Origin: Corynebacterium efficiens YS-314
GTDB taxonomy: Bacteria; Actinomycetota; Actinomycetes; Mycobacteriales; Mycobacteriaceae
DNA: 64,000 bases
Assembly: GCF_000011305.1 (NCBI RefSeq)
Contig: NC_004369.1
Coordinates: 1,240,001 to 1,304,000 of the forward strand
Direction of reading: 5' to 3'
Below the pieces are notes generated by a model. It was not told the origin of the DNA, made no database searches, and saw only the letters and a list, made by a program, of their open reading frames with translations. Of this stretch, positions 27,760 to 36,850 are shown one piece after another. The translations under genes and the position numbers were made by a program. Every line of letters starts with the position of its first letter. Position 1 is the first letter of the stretch.

Positions 27760-28890
27760 ATGCCTACTTCGCACCCGCGGAACTGGGGTGTGCGCCCCAG
27801 ATTCCTCAACCCCCACCGCATTGAACTGGCCCGTCGACGCCGGGGCCTGACCAAGACGGACCTGGCGGTACGCCTCGGCGTGAATCCCCGCACGGTCAGT
27901 GGCTATGAGCGCTCCGGCGCTCCGCTGGCCCGGGGTGCCGATCTCTCCGCCCACCTGGGTTTCCCGGTGGAGTTCTTCACCCAGCGTGACCCCGTGGACA
28001 TCCCGGCGGCCAACATCAATTTCCGGGCCGGGCGCCGGGCCACAGCCAGGCACCGCGGTGCCGCCCTCGCCGCCGCCTCCCATGCGGTTGAGCTGGCGGG
28101 GTGGGTCGCCGGCCGGTTCGTCCTGCCGCAGTTGAAACTGCTTGACCTGGGCGGAGCTGACCCCGCAACCGGCGCGGCACTCCTGCGGACCTCCTGGGGC
28201 ATTGACACCCAACCCATCCCCAACATGGTGCACCTGGTGGAGTATTTCGGCATCAGGGCCTACAGTCTGCCCGCGCTCGCCGAGAAGGTCGATGCCTTCT
28301 CCGTCTGGTCGGGTCGGGTGCCGTTCGTCTTCATCGCCCGGCGGAAAACCCCCGAACAGTTCCGCTTCGACATCGCCCACGAGCTCGGGCATCTGACCCT
28401 GCACAGCAATGAACCACCCGCCGCGAAACAGGAACGTGAGGCCGACCTCTTCGCCTTCGAACTGCTCCTGCCACGCACCGCGATCCTGGAGAGGCTGCCC
28501 CACAACCCCTCGGTGGAACAGCTGCTGGAGTTGAAAAACGACTACCGGGTCTCGGCGATGCTGGCTGCGGTGGCCACCCACCGCGCCGGGCGGCTGTCCG
28601 ACGCTGCCTATCGACGGATGCTGCTGGAACTGCACACCCTCGGCTACAAGCACGGCGAGCCCGATGGCCTGCCCGTCCATGAGACCTCCTCGGTGTTCCC
28701 CCAGGTGTTCACCCCGGAACGGTTCAGCCCCCAGCAGGCGGCGGATGACCTGCACCTGCCCGTGGAGGAGATCCACGGATTGACGTTCTCCACCGCACTG
28801 CATGTGGTGAAACCAACCTCCGAACCCACCTATTTCCGCCCACCCCAGGTCGACCGGATCGAGGCCCCGCAATTACGCGTGGTGGAATAG
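27760..28890 (+). CDS. XRE-family regulator with ImmA/IrrE peptidase domain
   Basis: A 376-aa protein. Residues about 15-70 form a helix-turn-helix of the XRE type (ELARRRRGLTKTDLAVRLGV, then RTVSGYERSG). The middle carries an ImmA/IrrE-type zinc metallopeptidase with HELGH in FDIAHELGHLTLH and a downstream Glu in QEREADLFAFELLLP. Such proteins often cleave or control a repressor, or regulate defence or prophage genes. I choose ATG 27760 because AGGAGG (27748-27753) directly abuts the alternative ATG 27754 and stands 6 nt before 27760. It is divergent from metE. It is shorter than RamB of C. glutamicum and I do not equate the two. Confidence 0.85.
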   Translation: MPTSHPRNWGVRPRFLNPHRIELARRRRGLTKTDLAVRLGVNPRTVSGYERSGAPLARGADLSAHLGFPVEFFTQRDPVDIPAANINFRAGRRATARHRGAALAAASHAVELAGWVAGRFVLPQLKLLDLGGADPATGAALLRTSWGIDTQPIPNMVHLVEYFGIRAYSLPALAEKVDAFSVWSGRVPFVFIARRKTPEQFRFDIAHELGHLTLHSNEPPAAKQEREADLFAFELLLPRTAILERLPHNPSVEQLLELKNDYRVSAMLAAVATHRAGRLSDAAYRRMLLELHTLGYKHGEPDGLPVHETSSVFPQVFTPERFSPQQAADDLHLPVEEIHGLTFSTALHVVKPTSEPTYFRPPQVDRIEAPQLRVVE

Positions 28891-28955
28891 CCCGACGCCG
28901 TGGCCGGTTGCTTGATCCATGGCTGTCGCCGGATAACAGCGGTTAGCATGGCGGT

Positions 28956-30542
28956 ATGACTGCCGAACACAATGCCACGCTCAGTGAACGCGGACCACAG
29001 TTCTTCACCGACGGTCCCATCACGGTCGCGATCGGTGGGGAGGCCGCCATCACCCGGTGGGAGATCCTCGGTCACATGACCGCGGGCCGGTTATCGGTGG
29101 ACTCCGTGGCCCACGGGCTCACACTGCTGGGTTTGAATGGTGACTTCGCCGATGATGCCGTGGTCTCGGTCTTCATCGATGATGCGGAAGACCCCCTGGT
29201 ATTCGCCCATATTGAGCCGGAGATCCCCGCGCGCCGGGTCCTGATCGCCGAGGCCATGGCGGCGGTGTGGAACAACCGGATCCAGGACATCGCCGACACC
29301 TCGGCACCGCTCTACCAGGATGCGGTGGAGGACCTCGGGCGCCTGGAGATCCCCGGCAGCCCCCACCTCAATGAACTGCTGGCGCAGCGACGACGGAGCA
29401 CCACCACGGACCGGGTGGAGATTGAGGCACTGTCCCACCTCGTCCATGAACTGCGGCAGGCCGTGGTCTTCGGTGCCGCCGGTTTCCTCGCCGCGGATCC
29501 CGCGGAGCTGAAGGACACCACCCGCAAGGCCCTGGCACCCGATGGGTGGATCCACCGGTTGTCGCTGCTGGTTGCCGCCGAGGAATGTCTGGCGGGTGCA
29601 CTGCTGGCAGGGATCCGGACCACGGATGATCCGGAGGCCATGGCCGCGGGCCTGGCCGCCGACTGCACCTTCATGCTGGGTAACCGCGCCGCCGACCTTG
29701 AACTGTGCGGGGTGTTATCCGAGGTGGTGGATGTGCTGGAGGATCCGGCCCTGCGTCCCTCCCACCGGGTGATCAGGATGGTCGCCCGCCCCACCCAGCG
29801 GATGCTGGATGGAGCTGTGCATATTATCCAGCCGTTTGTGAACCTCCGGGGACCGGGGAGGGGACGCGATGGGTGGCTGCCGTCGGAACTCACCGCGGGC
29901 GAACGGGGCGGGGATGCTGCTGCCCGGGCCGCCGACGAGGGGCAGATTCTCGATGCCGAACTGGTGGAGGATTTCCGTCCCGAGGAGCTGGCCACGGCCT
30001 TTGGTGAACTCTTCGAGGAGATGTTGCCGGAGGCGGAGGCCTATGTGAAGAAACTTCGCAACGACCATCCCGATGACTCCGTTGACCAACGCAAAAACCG
30101 GGCGGAACGTCGGTTCATGGACCTGGCCGCACGCAAGACCGCGGACACCAACCTGGGTTACCTCGAACTCGATGAGGCGGTGGCACTGCACGCCATGACC
30201 CTGGCCTTGCTGCGCGAGGTGCCCGTGGATGACACCGGCAAACGGGAGCGCCAGGCACGGCAGCTGCAACTGGCCATCAGTGGATACGGGAGACTGCAGG
30301 AGTTTCCGGACAATCAACTCATCCAGCGGGGGATCTCCATGGCGCAGAGCTCCCTGTATGCGGTGGCATTCCACCGACTGAGCCGTGACCGCAGATTCCC
30401 CAGGCTGGCGGTGGTGATGGCCATGCTGGAGAAGTTCGCGCCCACCGTGAATGAACGGTTCATCGCGGAACGGGCCCTGGAGGTGATCAACGGGGGAGCG
30501 CTGCGGATCCTGGCGATGATGGTGGACAAGGCCATCCGGTGA
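28956..30542 (+). CDS. hypothetical protein
   Basis: An unrecognised 528-aa protein, mostly alpha-helical and acidic, without signal peptide or clear membrane segments. Visible stretches are LGHMTAGRLSVDSVAHGL near the N-terminus, a low-complexity GPGRGRDG linker near residue 300, and a C-terminal helical block (RAERRFMDLAARKTADTNLG, then FAPTVNERFIAERALEVI). ATG 28956 lies 65 bp after the XRE-ImmA stop and the two may be co-transcribed. The function cannot be inferred. Confidence 0.7.
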   Translation: MTAEHNATLSERGPQFFTDGPITVAIGGEAAITRWEILGHMTAGRLSVDSVAHGLTLLGLNGDFADDAVVSVFIDDAEDPLVFAHIEPEIPARRVLIAEAMAAVWNNRIQDIADTSAPLYQDAVEDLGRLEIPGSPHLNELLAQRRRSTTTDRVEIEALSHLVHELRQAVVFGAAGFLAADPAELKDTTRKALAPDGWIHRLSLLVAAEECLAGALLAGIRTTDDPEAMAAGLAADCTFMLGNRAADLELCGVLSEVVDVLEDPALRPSHRVIRMVARPTQRMLDGAVHIIQPFVNLRGPGRGRDGWLPSELTAGERGGDAAARAADEGQILDAELVEDFRPEELATAFGELFEEMLPEAEAYVKKLRNDHPDDSVDQRKNRAERRFMDLAARKTADTNLGYLELDEAVALHAMTLALLREVPVDDTGKRERQARQLQLAISGYGRLQEFPDNQLIQRGISMAQSSLYAVAFHRLSRDRRFPRLAVVMAMLEKFAPTVNERFIAERALEVINGGALRILAMMVDKAIR

Positions 30543-30679
30543 ACCCCACAGGCCCCGCTCAGGGCGGGAGGCCCACGTTGCTGGCATTAATGATGGATTG
30601 ACATAAGAGTCTGCATAAAGTTGGAATAAAAGCAAATTCCAGGGTTGTGTCCCAGAACACATTCTGGTGGAATGGCTCC

Positions 30680-30994
30680 ATGGAACTACTACCCGGACTT
30701 GGAATCCTTATTGTCGGTTCGATGATGGCCATCGGTACCACGCTTTACCTGGCGCGGTGGAATCCCTTCATGCGATTACCCGTCTTCGTGGGCAATCCCG
30801 AGGATTATCCCTTCGGGCCCTATGTGGGCAGGGCCATGGGCTTCATGTTTCTCCTGATGGGTGGTGCCGTGTTGTATATGCCCATCAATATCTGGGGTGT
30901 GTTCCTCATGGTGCTTGCCGCCATTCCGGCCCTGATGCTGTCGCGGGATCATAACCGGCGTCTGGATGGGGATTTCGGGCCCGAGGTGGCGTGA
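30680..30994 (+). CDS. small integral membrane protein
   Basis: A 104-aa protein from ATG 30680 with three hydrophobic segments (about residues 5-24, 53-70, 72-88). The loop WNPFMRLPVFVGNPEDYPFG and the tail LSRDHNRRLDGDFGP are probably cytoplasmic. An upstream GTG at 30647 is an alternative start that would add 11 residues (MSQNTFWWNGS). I see no family I can name. No strong ribosome site supports either start. Confidence 0.55.
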   Translation: MELLPGLGILIVGSMMAIGTTLYLARWNPFMRLPVFVGNPEDYPFGPYVGRAMGFMFLLMGGAVLYMPINIWGVFLMVLAAIPALMLSRDHNRRLDGDFGPEVA

Positions 30995-31422
30995 TCGGGC
31001 GTGATCGGATGTGGTTGAGCCTGATCGAACGTGCGCCGGCAGGTGGTCCGTCCCCGATCGCGCCGGTCCGCGAAGACGCTGATCTGAAGGTATTTCCTGG
31101 CTGATAAATAAGCGAAACTTGCGAACTTTATTAACTTTGATAAGGTTGTCTACGGACTAGAGCGAAAAAGGCTGTCGCCTTGTAGGCCCCCACTGACGAG
31201 TGTGGCCGCATGGGCGAGCCTATTTTTTTGCCCCGGTAGTTTATGCACCTATACGCATAACCGCCGGTTTCAGGTCCCATGATAAGAGCGTGTGGCCCTA
31301 GCGTGGCCGGCGGTGTGCCAGTTGCTGCCCTGACACAGGGTGTGACAGGCATGTTCATCCCGGCCCCCTGCACGCACTGCGAATGAGGCCGCCTTGTGAA
31401 AGGGGTGGTCGGGAAGGCAAGT
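30995..31422. other. non-coding gap upstream of the monooxygenase
   Basis: 428 bases with no gene I can support. The part at 31100-31260 is AT-richer than its surroundings and holds a run of seven T near 31222 and CTATACGCATAA near 31245, which may belong to a promoter or terminator. An open frame on the minus strand across this region lacks coding character. Confidence 0.5.
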
Positions 31423-32826
31423 ATGAGCAAGAAGCGTGTAGCGATCATCGGAGCTGGCCCGAGTGGAATGGCCCAGTTGAGGGCATTTGAGTCAGCGGAG
31501 AAGAAGGGACAGGAGATCCCTGAACTTGTCTGCTTTGAGAAGCAGGATGATTGGGGCGGCCAGTGGAACTACTCCTGGCGCACCGGCACCGACCATTATG
31601 GCGAACCGGTCCACTCCAGCATGTACCGCAACCTGTGGTCCAACGGACCCAAGGAGATCCTCGAATTCGCGGAATACACCTTCGACGAGCACTTCGGTAA
31701 GCCCATCTCCTCCTACCCGCCCCGCGAGGTGCTGTGGGATTACATCAACGGCCGCGCCGAGCAGTCGGATGTGAAGAAATACGTCAAGTTCGCCCACGCC
31801 GTGCGCTGGGTCGATTTCGATGAGGGCACCAAGCTGTTCACCGTGCGCGTGGAGAACCTGCGCACCGGTGAGACCACCAGCGACACCTACGACAATGTCA
31901 TTGTTGCCGCCGGCCATTTCAACTTCCCGAACATCCCGCATTTCGAGGGTATTGAGACCTTCCCCGGCCAGGTCATGCACGCCCATGAGTTCCGCGGTGC
32001 GGAAACCCTGGCCGATAAGGATATCCTCCTGATCGGTGCATCCTACTCCGCCGAGGATATCGGTTCCCAGGCATACAAGATGGGTGCCCGTTCCATCACC
32101 TACAGCTACCGCACCAAGCCGATGGGCCACGGCTGGCCGGAGGAGATGGAGGAGCTGCCCCTGGTGGAGCGTTTCGAGGGTTCCACCGCGCACTTCAAGA
32201 ACGGGGAGAAGCGTGACTTCGATGCCGTCATCCTGTGCACCGGTTACAAGCACCACTACCCGTTCCTGCCGTCCAGTCTGGCCCTGGAGTCCCCGAACAA
32301 CATCTACCCGGACACCCTCTACCGTGGTGTGGTCTCCGAGAAGAACAATCAGCTGTTCTGGCTGGGTTCGCAGGACCAGTGGTTGACCTTCAACATGTTC
32401 GACGCCCAGGCCTGGTACGCCCGCGATGTCATTCTCGGCCGCATCGAGCTGCCCACCGCCGAGGAGCAGCGCGCCCACATGGATCAGTGGCTTGAGCGTT
32501 TCAACGCCATGGAGGACGAGTTCGACCAGATCGACTTCCAGTGCGACTACGTCAAGGACCTCATCGAGCAGACCGACTACCCGATGTTCGACCTCGACGA
32601 GGTGGCCAAGATCCAGCGCCAGTGGCTGCAGTCGAAGAAGGACGACATCATGAACTTCCGTGATGCCACCTACACCTCCGTGATCACCGGCACGAAGGCC
32701 GCCGAGCACCACACCCCGTGGATGCTGGAGCTCGACGACAGCCTGGAGCGTTACCTCAGCGAGCCCGATGAGGACGAGGCACGCCAGGTCTTCCGCGGCC
32801 AGATCCGTGAGGGCCAGGCCCGCTAG
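31423..32826 (+). CDS. flavin monooxygenase, trimethylamine monooxygenase (Tmm)-like
   Basis: A 467-aa class B flavin monooxygenase. The FAD site is GAGPSGMAQL, the FMO signature FPGQVMHAHEF (FxGxxxHxxxF), the NADPH site GASYSAEDIG and the C-terminal motif LCTGYKHHYPFL. Similarity is closest to bacterial trimethylamine monooxygenases (CFEKQDDWGGQWNYSWRTG; MYRNLWSNGPKEILEF), which make trimethylamine N-oxide with NADPH and O2. Other small amines or sulfides are possible substrates. ATG 31423 follows GGAAGG by 6 nt. It stands alone, without transporter or demethylase genes beside it, so a role in osmolyte formation or detoxification is an inference. Confidence 0.88.
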   Translation: MSKKRVAIIGAGPSGMAQLRAFESAEKKGQEIPELVCFEKQDDWGGQWNYSWRTGTDHYGEPVHSSMYRNLWSNGPKEILEFAEYTFDEHFGKPISSYPPREVLWDYINGRAEQSDVKKYVKFAHAVRWVDFDEGTKLFTVRVENLRTGETTSDTYDNVIVAAGHFNFPNIPHFEGIETFPGQVMHAHEFRGAETLADKDILLIGASYSAEDIGSQAYKMGARSITYSYRTKPMGHGWPEEMEELPLVERFEGSTAHFKNGEKRDFDAVILCTGYKHHYPFLPSSLALESPNNIYPDTLYRGVVSEKNNQLFWLGSQDQWLTFNMFDAQAWYARDVILGRIELPTAEEQRAHMDQWLERFNAMEDEFDQIDFQCDYVKDLIEQTDYPMFDLDEVAKIQRQWLQSKKDDIMNFRDATYTSVITGTKAAEHHTPWMLELDDSLERYLSEPDEDEARQVFRGQIREGQAR

Positions 32827-32923
32827 CCTGCGGCCTGTGCTTTACGACGCCTGAAACCCCCGCCCCGCATTCTCTCCGTTGGAGATGCGGAGCGTTGTGC
32901 TGCGTAGGGGCCCTGGGCGGCGG

Positions 32924-32967
32924 ATCTGTTGGCCTGTGAGCACCGAGTTGCTCACACACCAACAGAT
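32924..32967. repeat. REP-like palindrome, copy 1
   Basis: Inverted repeat with 19-bp arms (32924-32942 and 32949-32967, 17 of 19 matching) and 6-nt loop CCGAGT. The left arm begins ATCTGTTGGCCTGTGAGC. It is the imperfect partner of the palindrome at 33008. Confidence 0.85.
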
Positions 32968-33007
32968 AGGCAGGAAACCGCCATCGCCCCGCCCGGAAAC
33001 CCCGCAG

Positions 33008-33047
33008 CTGTTGGCCTGTGAGCACCGACTTGCTCACAGGCCAACAG
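33008..33047. repeat. REP-like palindrome, copy 2
   Basis: Perfect 17-bp arms CTGTTGGCCTGTGAGCA (33008-33024) and complement (33031-33047) around CCGACT. It is the same sequence as copy 1 at a distance of 84 bp. No T-run follows, so it is not a typical terminator, although it could act as one for the monooxygenase gene. Confidence 0.9.
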
Positions 33048-33090
33048 ATTCCAACCGCATCGGGTGGCCTCGTCACCGGCATCGCTGGTT

Positions 33091-33096
33091 TAAGAT
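33091..33096 (+). promoter_or_regulatory. putative -10 box of the YczE-like gene, leaderless
   Basis: TAAGAT is followed by 8 nt and then ATG 33105. The spacing equals that of the thioesterase promoter, and no ribosome site is visible, so a leaderless mRNA is likely. Confidence 0.4.
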
Positions 33097-33104
33097 AATC
33101 TCTT

Positions 33105-33776
33105 ATGGTCGCAGACAAGTCAGCGAGGGATCCCTCCACGCGGTATAGCACGCCGGTGCGGTGGGGGATGTTCTTCCTCGGGGTCTGGATCATGACCATT
33201 GGCATCGCTCTGACCGTTCATGCTGATCTCGGAACCACACCGATTTCCACGGTGCCGGCTGCCATCGCGGCGGCTTCATCCCTGTCCTTCGGTGTGGTGA
33301 CCATCCTGATCAGCATTGTCCTGGTTATCGCCCAGAAAGTGATCCTGCGCAGCCGTTTCGTCACCTTCCAGTACTGGCAGTTCCTGGTGGCCGTGGTCTT
33401 CGGGGTGTTGTGCGATGTGTCGCTGTACATGATGGATTTCATCCAGCCGTCGAATTATGTGTGGCAGGGGGTCACGGTGATTGTTGGTGCCGTCGCGGTG
33501 TCGCTCGGGGTGTTCCTGCAGATCCTCCCGCGCATTCTCTATTCACCGGGGGAGGGGATTGTCGCGGCGATTACGATCGCGTCGGGGTGGAGGTTCGGCA
33601 CGGTCAAGCAGCTGTTCGACTGGTCGCTCATTCTCATTGCGGTCGCCATCGGCCTCATTTTCGTCGGCGAGCTCGTCGGGGTGCGCGAGGGCACGATCTT
33701 CGCGGCTTTCGCGGTGGGTGGTTGTGTCAAGCTCTACCAACGGCTTTACGACACCCACCTCCGCCGAACCCTCTAG
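33105..33776 (+). CDS. YczE/YitT-like integral membrane protein
   Basis: A 223-aa membrane protein with about five hydrophobic helices. The motif LGVWIMTIGIALTVHADLGT near the N-terminus and SLGVFLQILPRILYSPGEGI in the middle match the YczE/YitT-like group of unknown function. The family is often near transport or peptide-synthesis genes, but here its neighbours are unrelated. The first about 15 residues are hydrophilic and cytoplasmic. Confidence 0.8.
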   Translation: MVADKSARDPSTRYSTPVRWGMFFLGVWIMTIGIALTVHADLGTTPISTVPAAIAAASSLSFGVVTILISIVLVIAQKVILRSRFVTFQYWQFLVAVVFGVLCDVSLYMMDFIQPSNYVWQGVTVIVGAVAVSLGVFLQILPRILYSPGEGIVAAITIASGWRFGTVKQLFDWSLILIAVAIGLIFVGELVGVREGTIFAAFAVGGCVKLYQRLYDTHLRRTL

Positions 33777-33836
33777 CCGCCGGAGGATCACACCGAGGGC
33801 TGTGTGGTTGCTCCCCGAATCACGTAAAATGAGGGA

Positions 33837-35219
33837 GTGATCTCATTCCCGGACGATGCTGACCTCGATCCATTCGGATTCCCAAAACGGCTGCCACCTA
33901 CCATCCATCCTGTGCCGGACAAACCGGTCGGGTTTCAACTCAAAGTGGTGCTCAATGACACTACTCCGGAGATCTGGCGCAGAATCGAGATTCCCGGGGA
34001 CATGACCCTGGATGTTTTCCACCTCGTGCTCCAGGGGGCGATGGGGTGGCAGAACTCCCACCTCCACGAGTTTGTTGAAGACCAGGACCATTACCCGTTC
34101 ATCACGGAGTTTATGTTTGAGGAAGAAGGCTCCGGGTTTCTGGAGAGTGATTTCCGGGTCGATCAGGTCCTTACCGCGGTGGGTGACAAGCTCGGTTATC
34201 ACTACGACTTCGGTGATAGCTGGGACCACACCATCACGGTGGAAAAGATCCTGGACACCCCATCGGACCAGTCACGGTGCCTCGAGGGTGCCCGTGCCTG
34301 CCCACCGGAAGACATGGGTGGGATGGTGACACTCGAGGTGGTGGTGCCGTGGGTGGAATCAGGGTTTAAGAAGCAGCTCGAACCAACCCATATCGATGCG
34401 GATGATTATCGGCACTGGCTCGGTGACTGGCATCCGGCGGCTTTTGATCCCGAAGAGGCAACCCGGGAGATACAGATCATGCTGCGGGCGGGTTTCAGCC
34501 GGATGGCGCCGGGCTTGAAGCAGGTGATCAACACTTTGCCTCCGTTCCAGGGGGAGCATCTGGAGGAACTCCTCAATCTGGATATCTGGTACGACGCTGA
34601 CACCTCTGGTCCGGGGCTCACCCCGGAGATGCTCCGGCCGTTCACTGAGCTCATGGAGCTGCTTGATGGTGGGGTGAAGCTCACCACCGCCAAATATCTG
34701 CCGCCAGCGGTGGTTCGTGAGTATGCTGCCCGCACCGGATTGGATACCTGGTGGCCGAGGAGGATCACCTCGGAATCGGTGACTCCTCTACCGGAGATCC
34801 GTGAGTTCTGCCGTTCTCTAGGCTTGGTGCGGGTGTCCACCGGCATGGTTGCACCCACAAAGAAGGCGCAGGCACTCCGCTTCGATCCGGGCGCCTGGGA
34901 AAAGCAGCTACAGACCAAGCTGCCCCTTGGGAAAACGGTTTTTGAAAAGCATGCCGGCTGGGTGGCTCTCGTGGTGGCGGGCAGTGGAGCACCCTATCTG
35001 CAGTGGCCGGGCCTGATCAGCGAGGTGCTCTTTGATATGGGTTGGAGGAATCAGGGTCGTTTGGGCGACCCGAACCGGGTTCCGTTTCGCAGTCCCACCT
35101 ACGAGGTGTTGCAGCTCCTGGCGGAGGGAGTGGCCGCGGACCCCTGGGACAGTGAGGTCCCCGAGGAGATGGTGGCTGCGGTGGCGGCACTGGCACGCCG
35201 CATCGTGGTCGTCAGGTAG
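33837..35219 (+). CDS. plasmid pRiA4b ORF-3-like protein
   Basis: A 460-aa protein. Residues about 28-190 are a pRiA4b ORF-3-like domain: VVLNDTTPEIWRRIEIPG, LQGAMGWQNSHLHEF, YDFGDSWDHTITVEKI. The remaining about 270 residues are a variable helical extension found in many actinobacterial members. The function of the domain is unknown; such genes are often carried by mobile or plasmid DNA. The start GTG 33837 directly abuts AGGGAG, which is unusually close. I see no better start in frame. Confidence 0.8.
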   Translation: MISFPDDADLDPFGFPKRLPPTIHPVPDKPVGFQLKVVLNDTTPEIWRRIEIPGDMTLDVFHLVLQGAMGWQNSHLHEFVEDQDHYPFITEFMFEEEGSGFLESDFRVDQVLTAVGDKLGYHYDFGDSWDHTITVEKILDTPSDQSRCLEGARACPPEDMGGMVTLEVVVPWVESGFKKQLEPTHIDADDYRHWLGDWHPAAFDPEEATREIQIMLRAGFSRMAPGLKQVINTLPPFQGEHLEELLNLDIWYDADTSGPGLTPEMLRPFTELMELLDGGVKLTTAKYLPPAVVREYAARTGLDTWWPRRITSESVTPLPEIREFCRSLGLVRVSTGMVAPTKKAQALRFDPGAWEKQLQTKLPLGKTVFEKHAGWVALVVAGSGAPYLQWPGLISEVLFDMGWRNQGRLGDPNRVPFRSPTYEVLQLLAEGVAADPWDSEVPEEMVAAVAALARRIVVVR

Positions 35220-35266
35220 CTGTCCGCCAGGTACCTCCGCATGGTCAGGTGCCCGGTGCGCTGTAG

Positions 35267-35300
35267 GGGGTTTCGGTGAAAGCACACAATCACCGACCCC
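35267..35300. terminator. possible bidirectional terminator
   Basis: GGGG-TT-TCGGTGA pairs with TCACCGA-CCCC across a 10-nt loop, between the convergent pRiA4b-like and pentapeptide-repeat genes. It overlaps the stop codon of the latter. There is no long T-run on either side. Confidence 0.35.
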
Positions 35301-36492
35301 GGATCTGCAGGGGCGAATCGCAGTGGTGGTCAAACGTAGCCGTTTTCAGCAGTGCGCTCGGGATCGCGTTATCCAGTTCCTTCAATACAGTGTCCTCGTC
35401 ATAGCCGAAGCAGGTGCCCTCCAGGGTCAGCTCCATGTTGCTGCCCTGGTCCGGGTGGAGCCCGAATCCGCTGCAAAACACCGCGTCCGAGAAATCGGTG
35501 GTCGCGGTGAATTGGAAGGGGCCGAACAGCACGGGGCAGTGGAAATGCGTGCGGTGGAACTGCACCTCGTTGAACATCGCGGAGCGGAACAGGGGAGAGG
35601 TGGTGAAGAAGGAATCATCGAAGGAGACGGAATCGATGAACTCTGACTTGTTGAAGGAGACCGACCCACCGAAGAACACATCGCAGAAGTCCACGCCGTC
35701 GCGGAAGGTGCACTTCTCCACCCGGGCGGTGGAGGTGAACTGCGCCTGCGAGAAGGTGGTGTAGGAGGCGAAGTCGGAATCCTGGAAATGCGCGGTATCC
35801 CAGAACTGGGCGGCGGTGAAATCAGCGTCGGCATCAAAGGTCACCGCCCGGAACCAGGCGGAACCGGTGACACAGACCCCGTCGAAGGAGGCATCACGAT
35901 CAAACTGGGATTCGTTGAACACCGCCAGGGCCGTGAATTCCGCGTCGGTGAACCTCGCGGTGTGATGGAACTGCACACGCTGCACTGAGGCCAACCCGTT
36001 GAAGCGGGCGTGGGTGAACACGGCGGGTGCGTGGAATTCAGACTCGTTGAAGGAGGTGTTGCCGTGGAAGTGGGCATGGGAGAAATTCACCGGTTTTGAC
36101 AGGGTGGCCAGCGAGAATCCGAGATCATGCAGGTGGCAGTAGGTCAGATCCAGCCAGAGATGCGACCAGTCGGCGATCCCACCGAGGAATCTGGGGCGGA
36201 ACCGGTTCACGATCAGATCCTGCACGCGGTGTTTGAACACCAACAGCTCCGGGGTGGGGTCATCACCGGTGAGCGGATCCCGTAGCTGGGCACAGATGAG
36301 GTTGAGGCAGGCCTGTTGCAATCTGTGTGCCCTGTCGAGGTCGCTGTCGCCCAGGCTCACGCAGTCATCCGCCAGTGCGGACAGGGCGTAGACCGCGGCT
36401 TCCCGCTCCACGAGGCTGCGGTGATCGCCCAGGAGATCAACAATCCTGATGAACCGTTCATGCAACTCCCAATGCGCTTCTTGCAGTTCCAT
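35290..36492 (-). CDS. pentapeptide-repeat-like protein
   Basis: A 400-aa protein. The first about 120 residues are helical (ELHERFIRIVDLLGDHRSLV). From about 120 to 355 there are many degenerate repeats of the A(N/D)FxxA kind, such as VNFSHAHFHGNTSFNESEF, AVFTHARFNGLA and VSFNKSEFIDSVSFDDSFF. These build a right-handed quadrilateral beta-helix. I choose ATG 36492 because GGAGG lies 7 nt upstream; an upstream TTG would add 10 residues. Similar proteins are encoded near actinobacterial mobile DNA, but no function is known. It is convergent with the pRiA4b-like gene and divergent from the phosphatase gene. Confidence 0.75.
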   Translation of the reverse strand: MELQEAHWELHERFIRIVDLLGDHRSLVEREAAVYALSALADDCVSLGDSDLDRAHRLQQACLNLICAQLRDPLTGDDPTPELLVFKHRVQDLIVNRFRPRFLGGIADWSHLWLDLTYCHLHDLGFSLATLSKPVNFSHAHFHGNTSFNESEFHAPAVFTHARFNGLASVQRVQFHHTARFTDAEFTALAVFNESQFDRDASFDGVCVTGSAWFRAVTFDADADFTAAQFWDTAHFQDSDFASYTTFSQAQFTSTARVEKCTFRDGVDFCDVFFGGSVSFNKSEFIDSVSFDDSFFTTSPLFRSAMFNEVQFHRTHFHCPVLFGPFQFTATTDFSDAVFCSGFGLHPDQGSNMELTLEGTCFGYDEDTVLKELDNAIPSALLKTATFDHHCDSPLQIRGR

Positions 36493-36850
36493 GTCGCATC
36501 CTCCATTCCATGTGTTGCCCAACCTGGTTGGAGTTTATCGGGGACTGTGGACATGTTCAGCGGACATGCGAACACAGCGGCGAACATCTGGTCGTCGTCA
36601 AGCCCGGTCACGATGCCGGGGTGACATGCCCGCCCTTTCATCAGACATTTACTGACAATTGTTTTCAGGTTAACCTGTCGGAAATCTATGAGCCTTAACT
36701 TATGGATATCCGCATCAGAGATAACACCATGCCTCTGATCTGCGGTTTATCCCCCCACCCCTGCCCGGCGCTGGACTGGTTCACATGTCTCCTGCGTCTG
36801 TGTTGGTGTGGCTAATTATTCGATGATCTTATTCGAGAAGGATTCACAAA
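36493..36850. other. intergenic region before the alkaline phosphatase
   Basis: 358 bases without a gene. It holds a perfect 12-bp palindrome CAGGTTAACCTG at 36666-36677, a polypyrimidine run near 36752-36760, an AT-rich patch TAATTATTCG near 36813 that may carry the -10, and the ribosome site AAGGA about 10 nt before GTG 36851. I could not find a clear pair of PhoR boxes. Confidence 0.5.

Noticed and set aside
31131..31448. A 105-codon minus-strand frame upstream of the monooxygenase
   Set aside because: It overlaps the ribosome site and start of the monooxygenase gene, has no ribosome site of its own and no recognisable product.
36666..36677. DtxR (iron) box at CAGGTTAACCTG
   Set aside because: The half-sites resemble AGGTTA/TAACCT, but the centre is too short for the 19-bp DtxR consensus.
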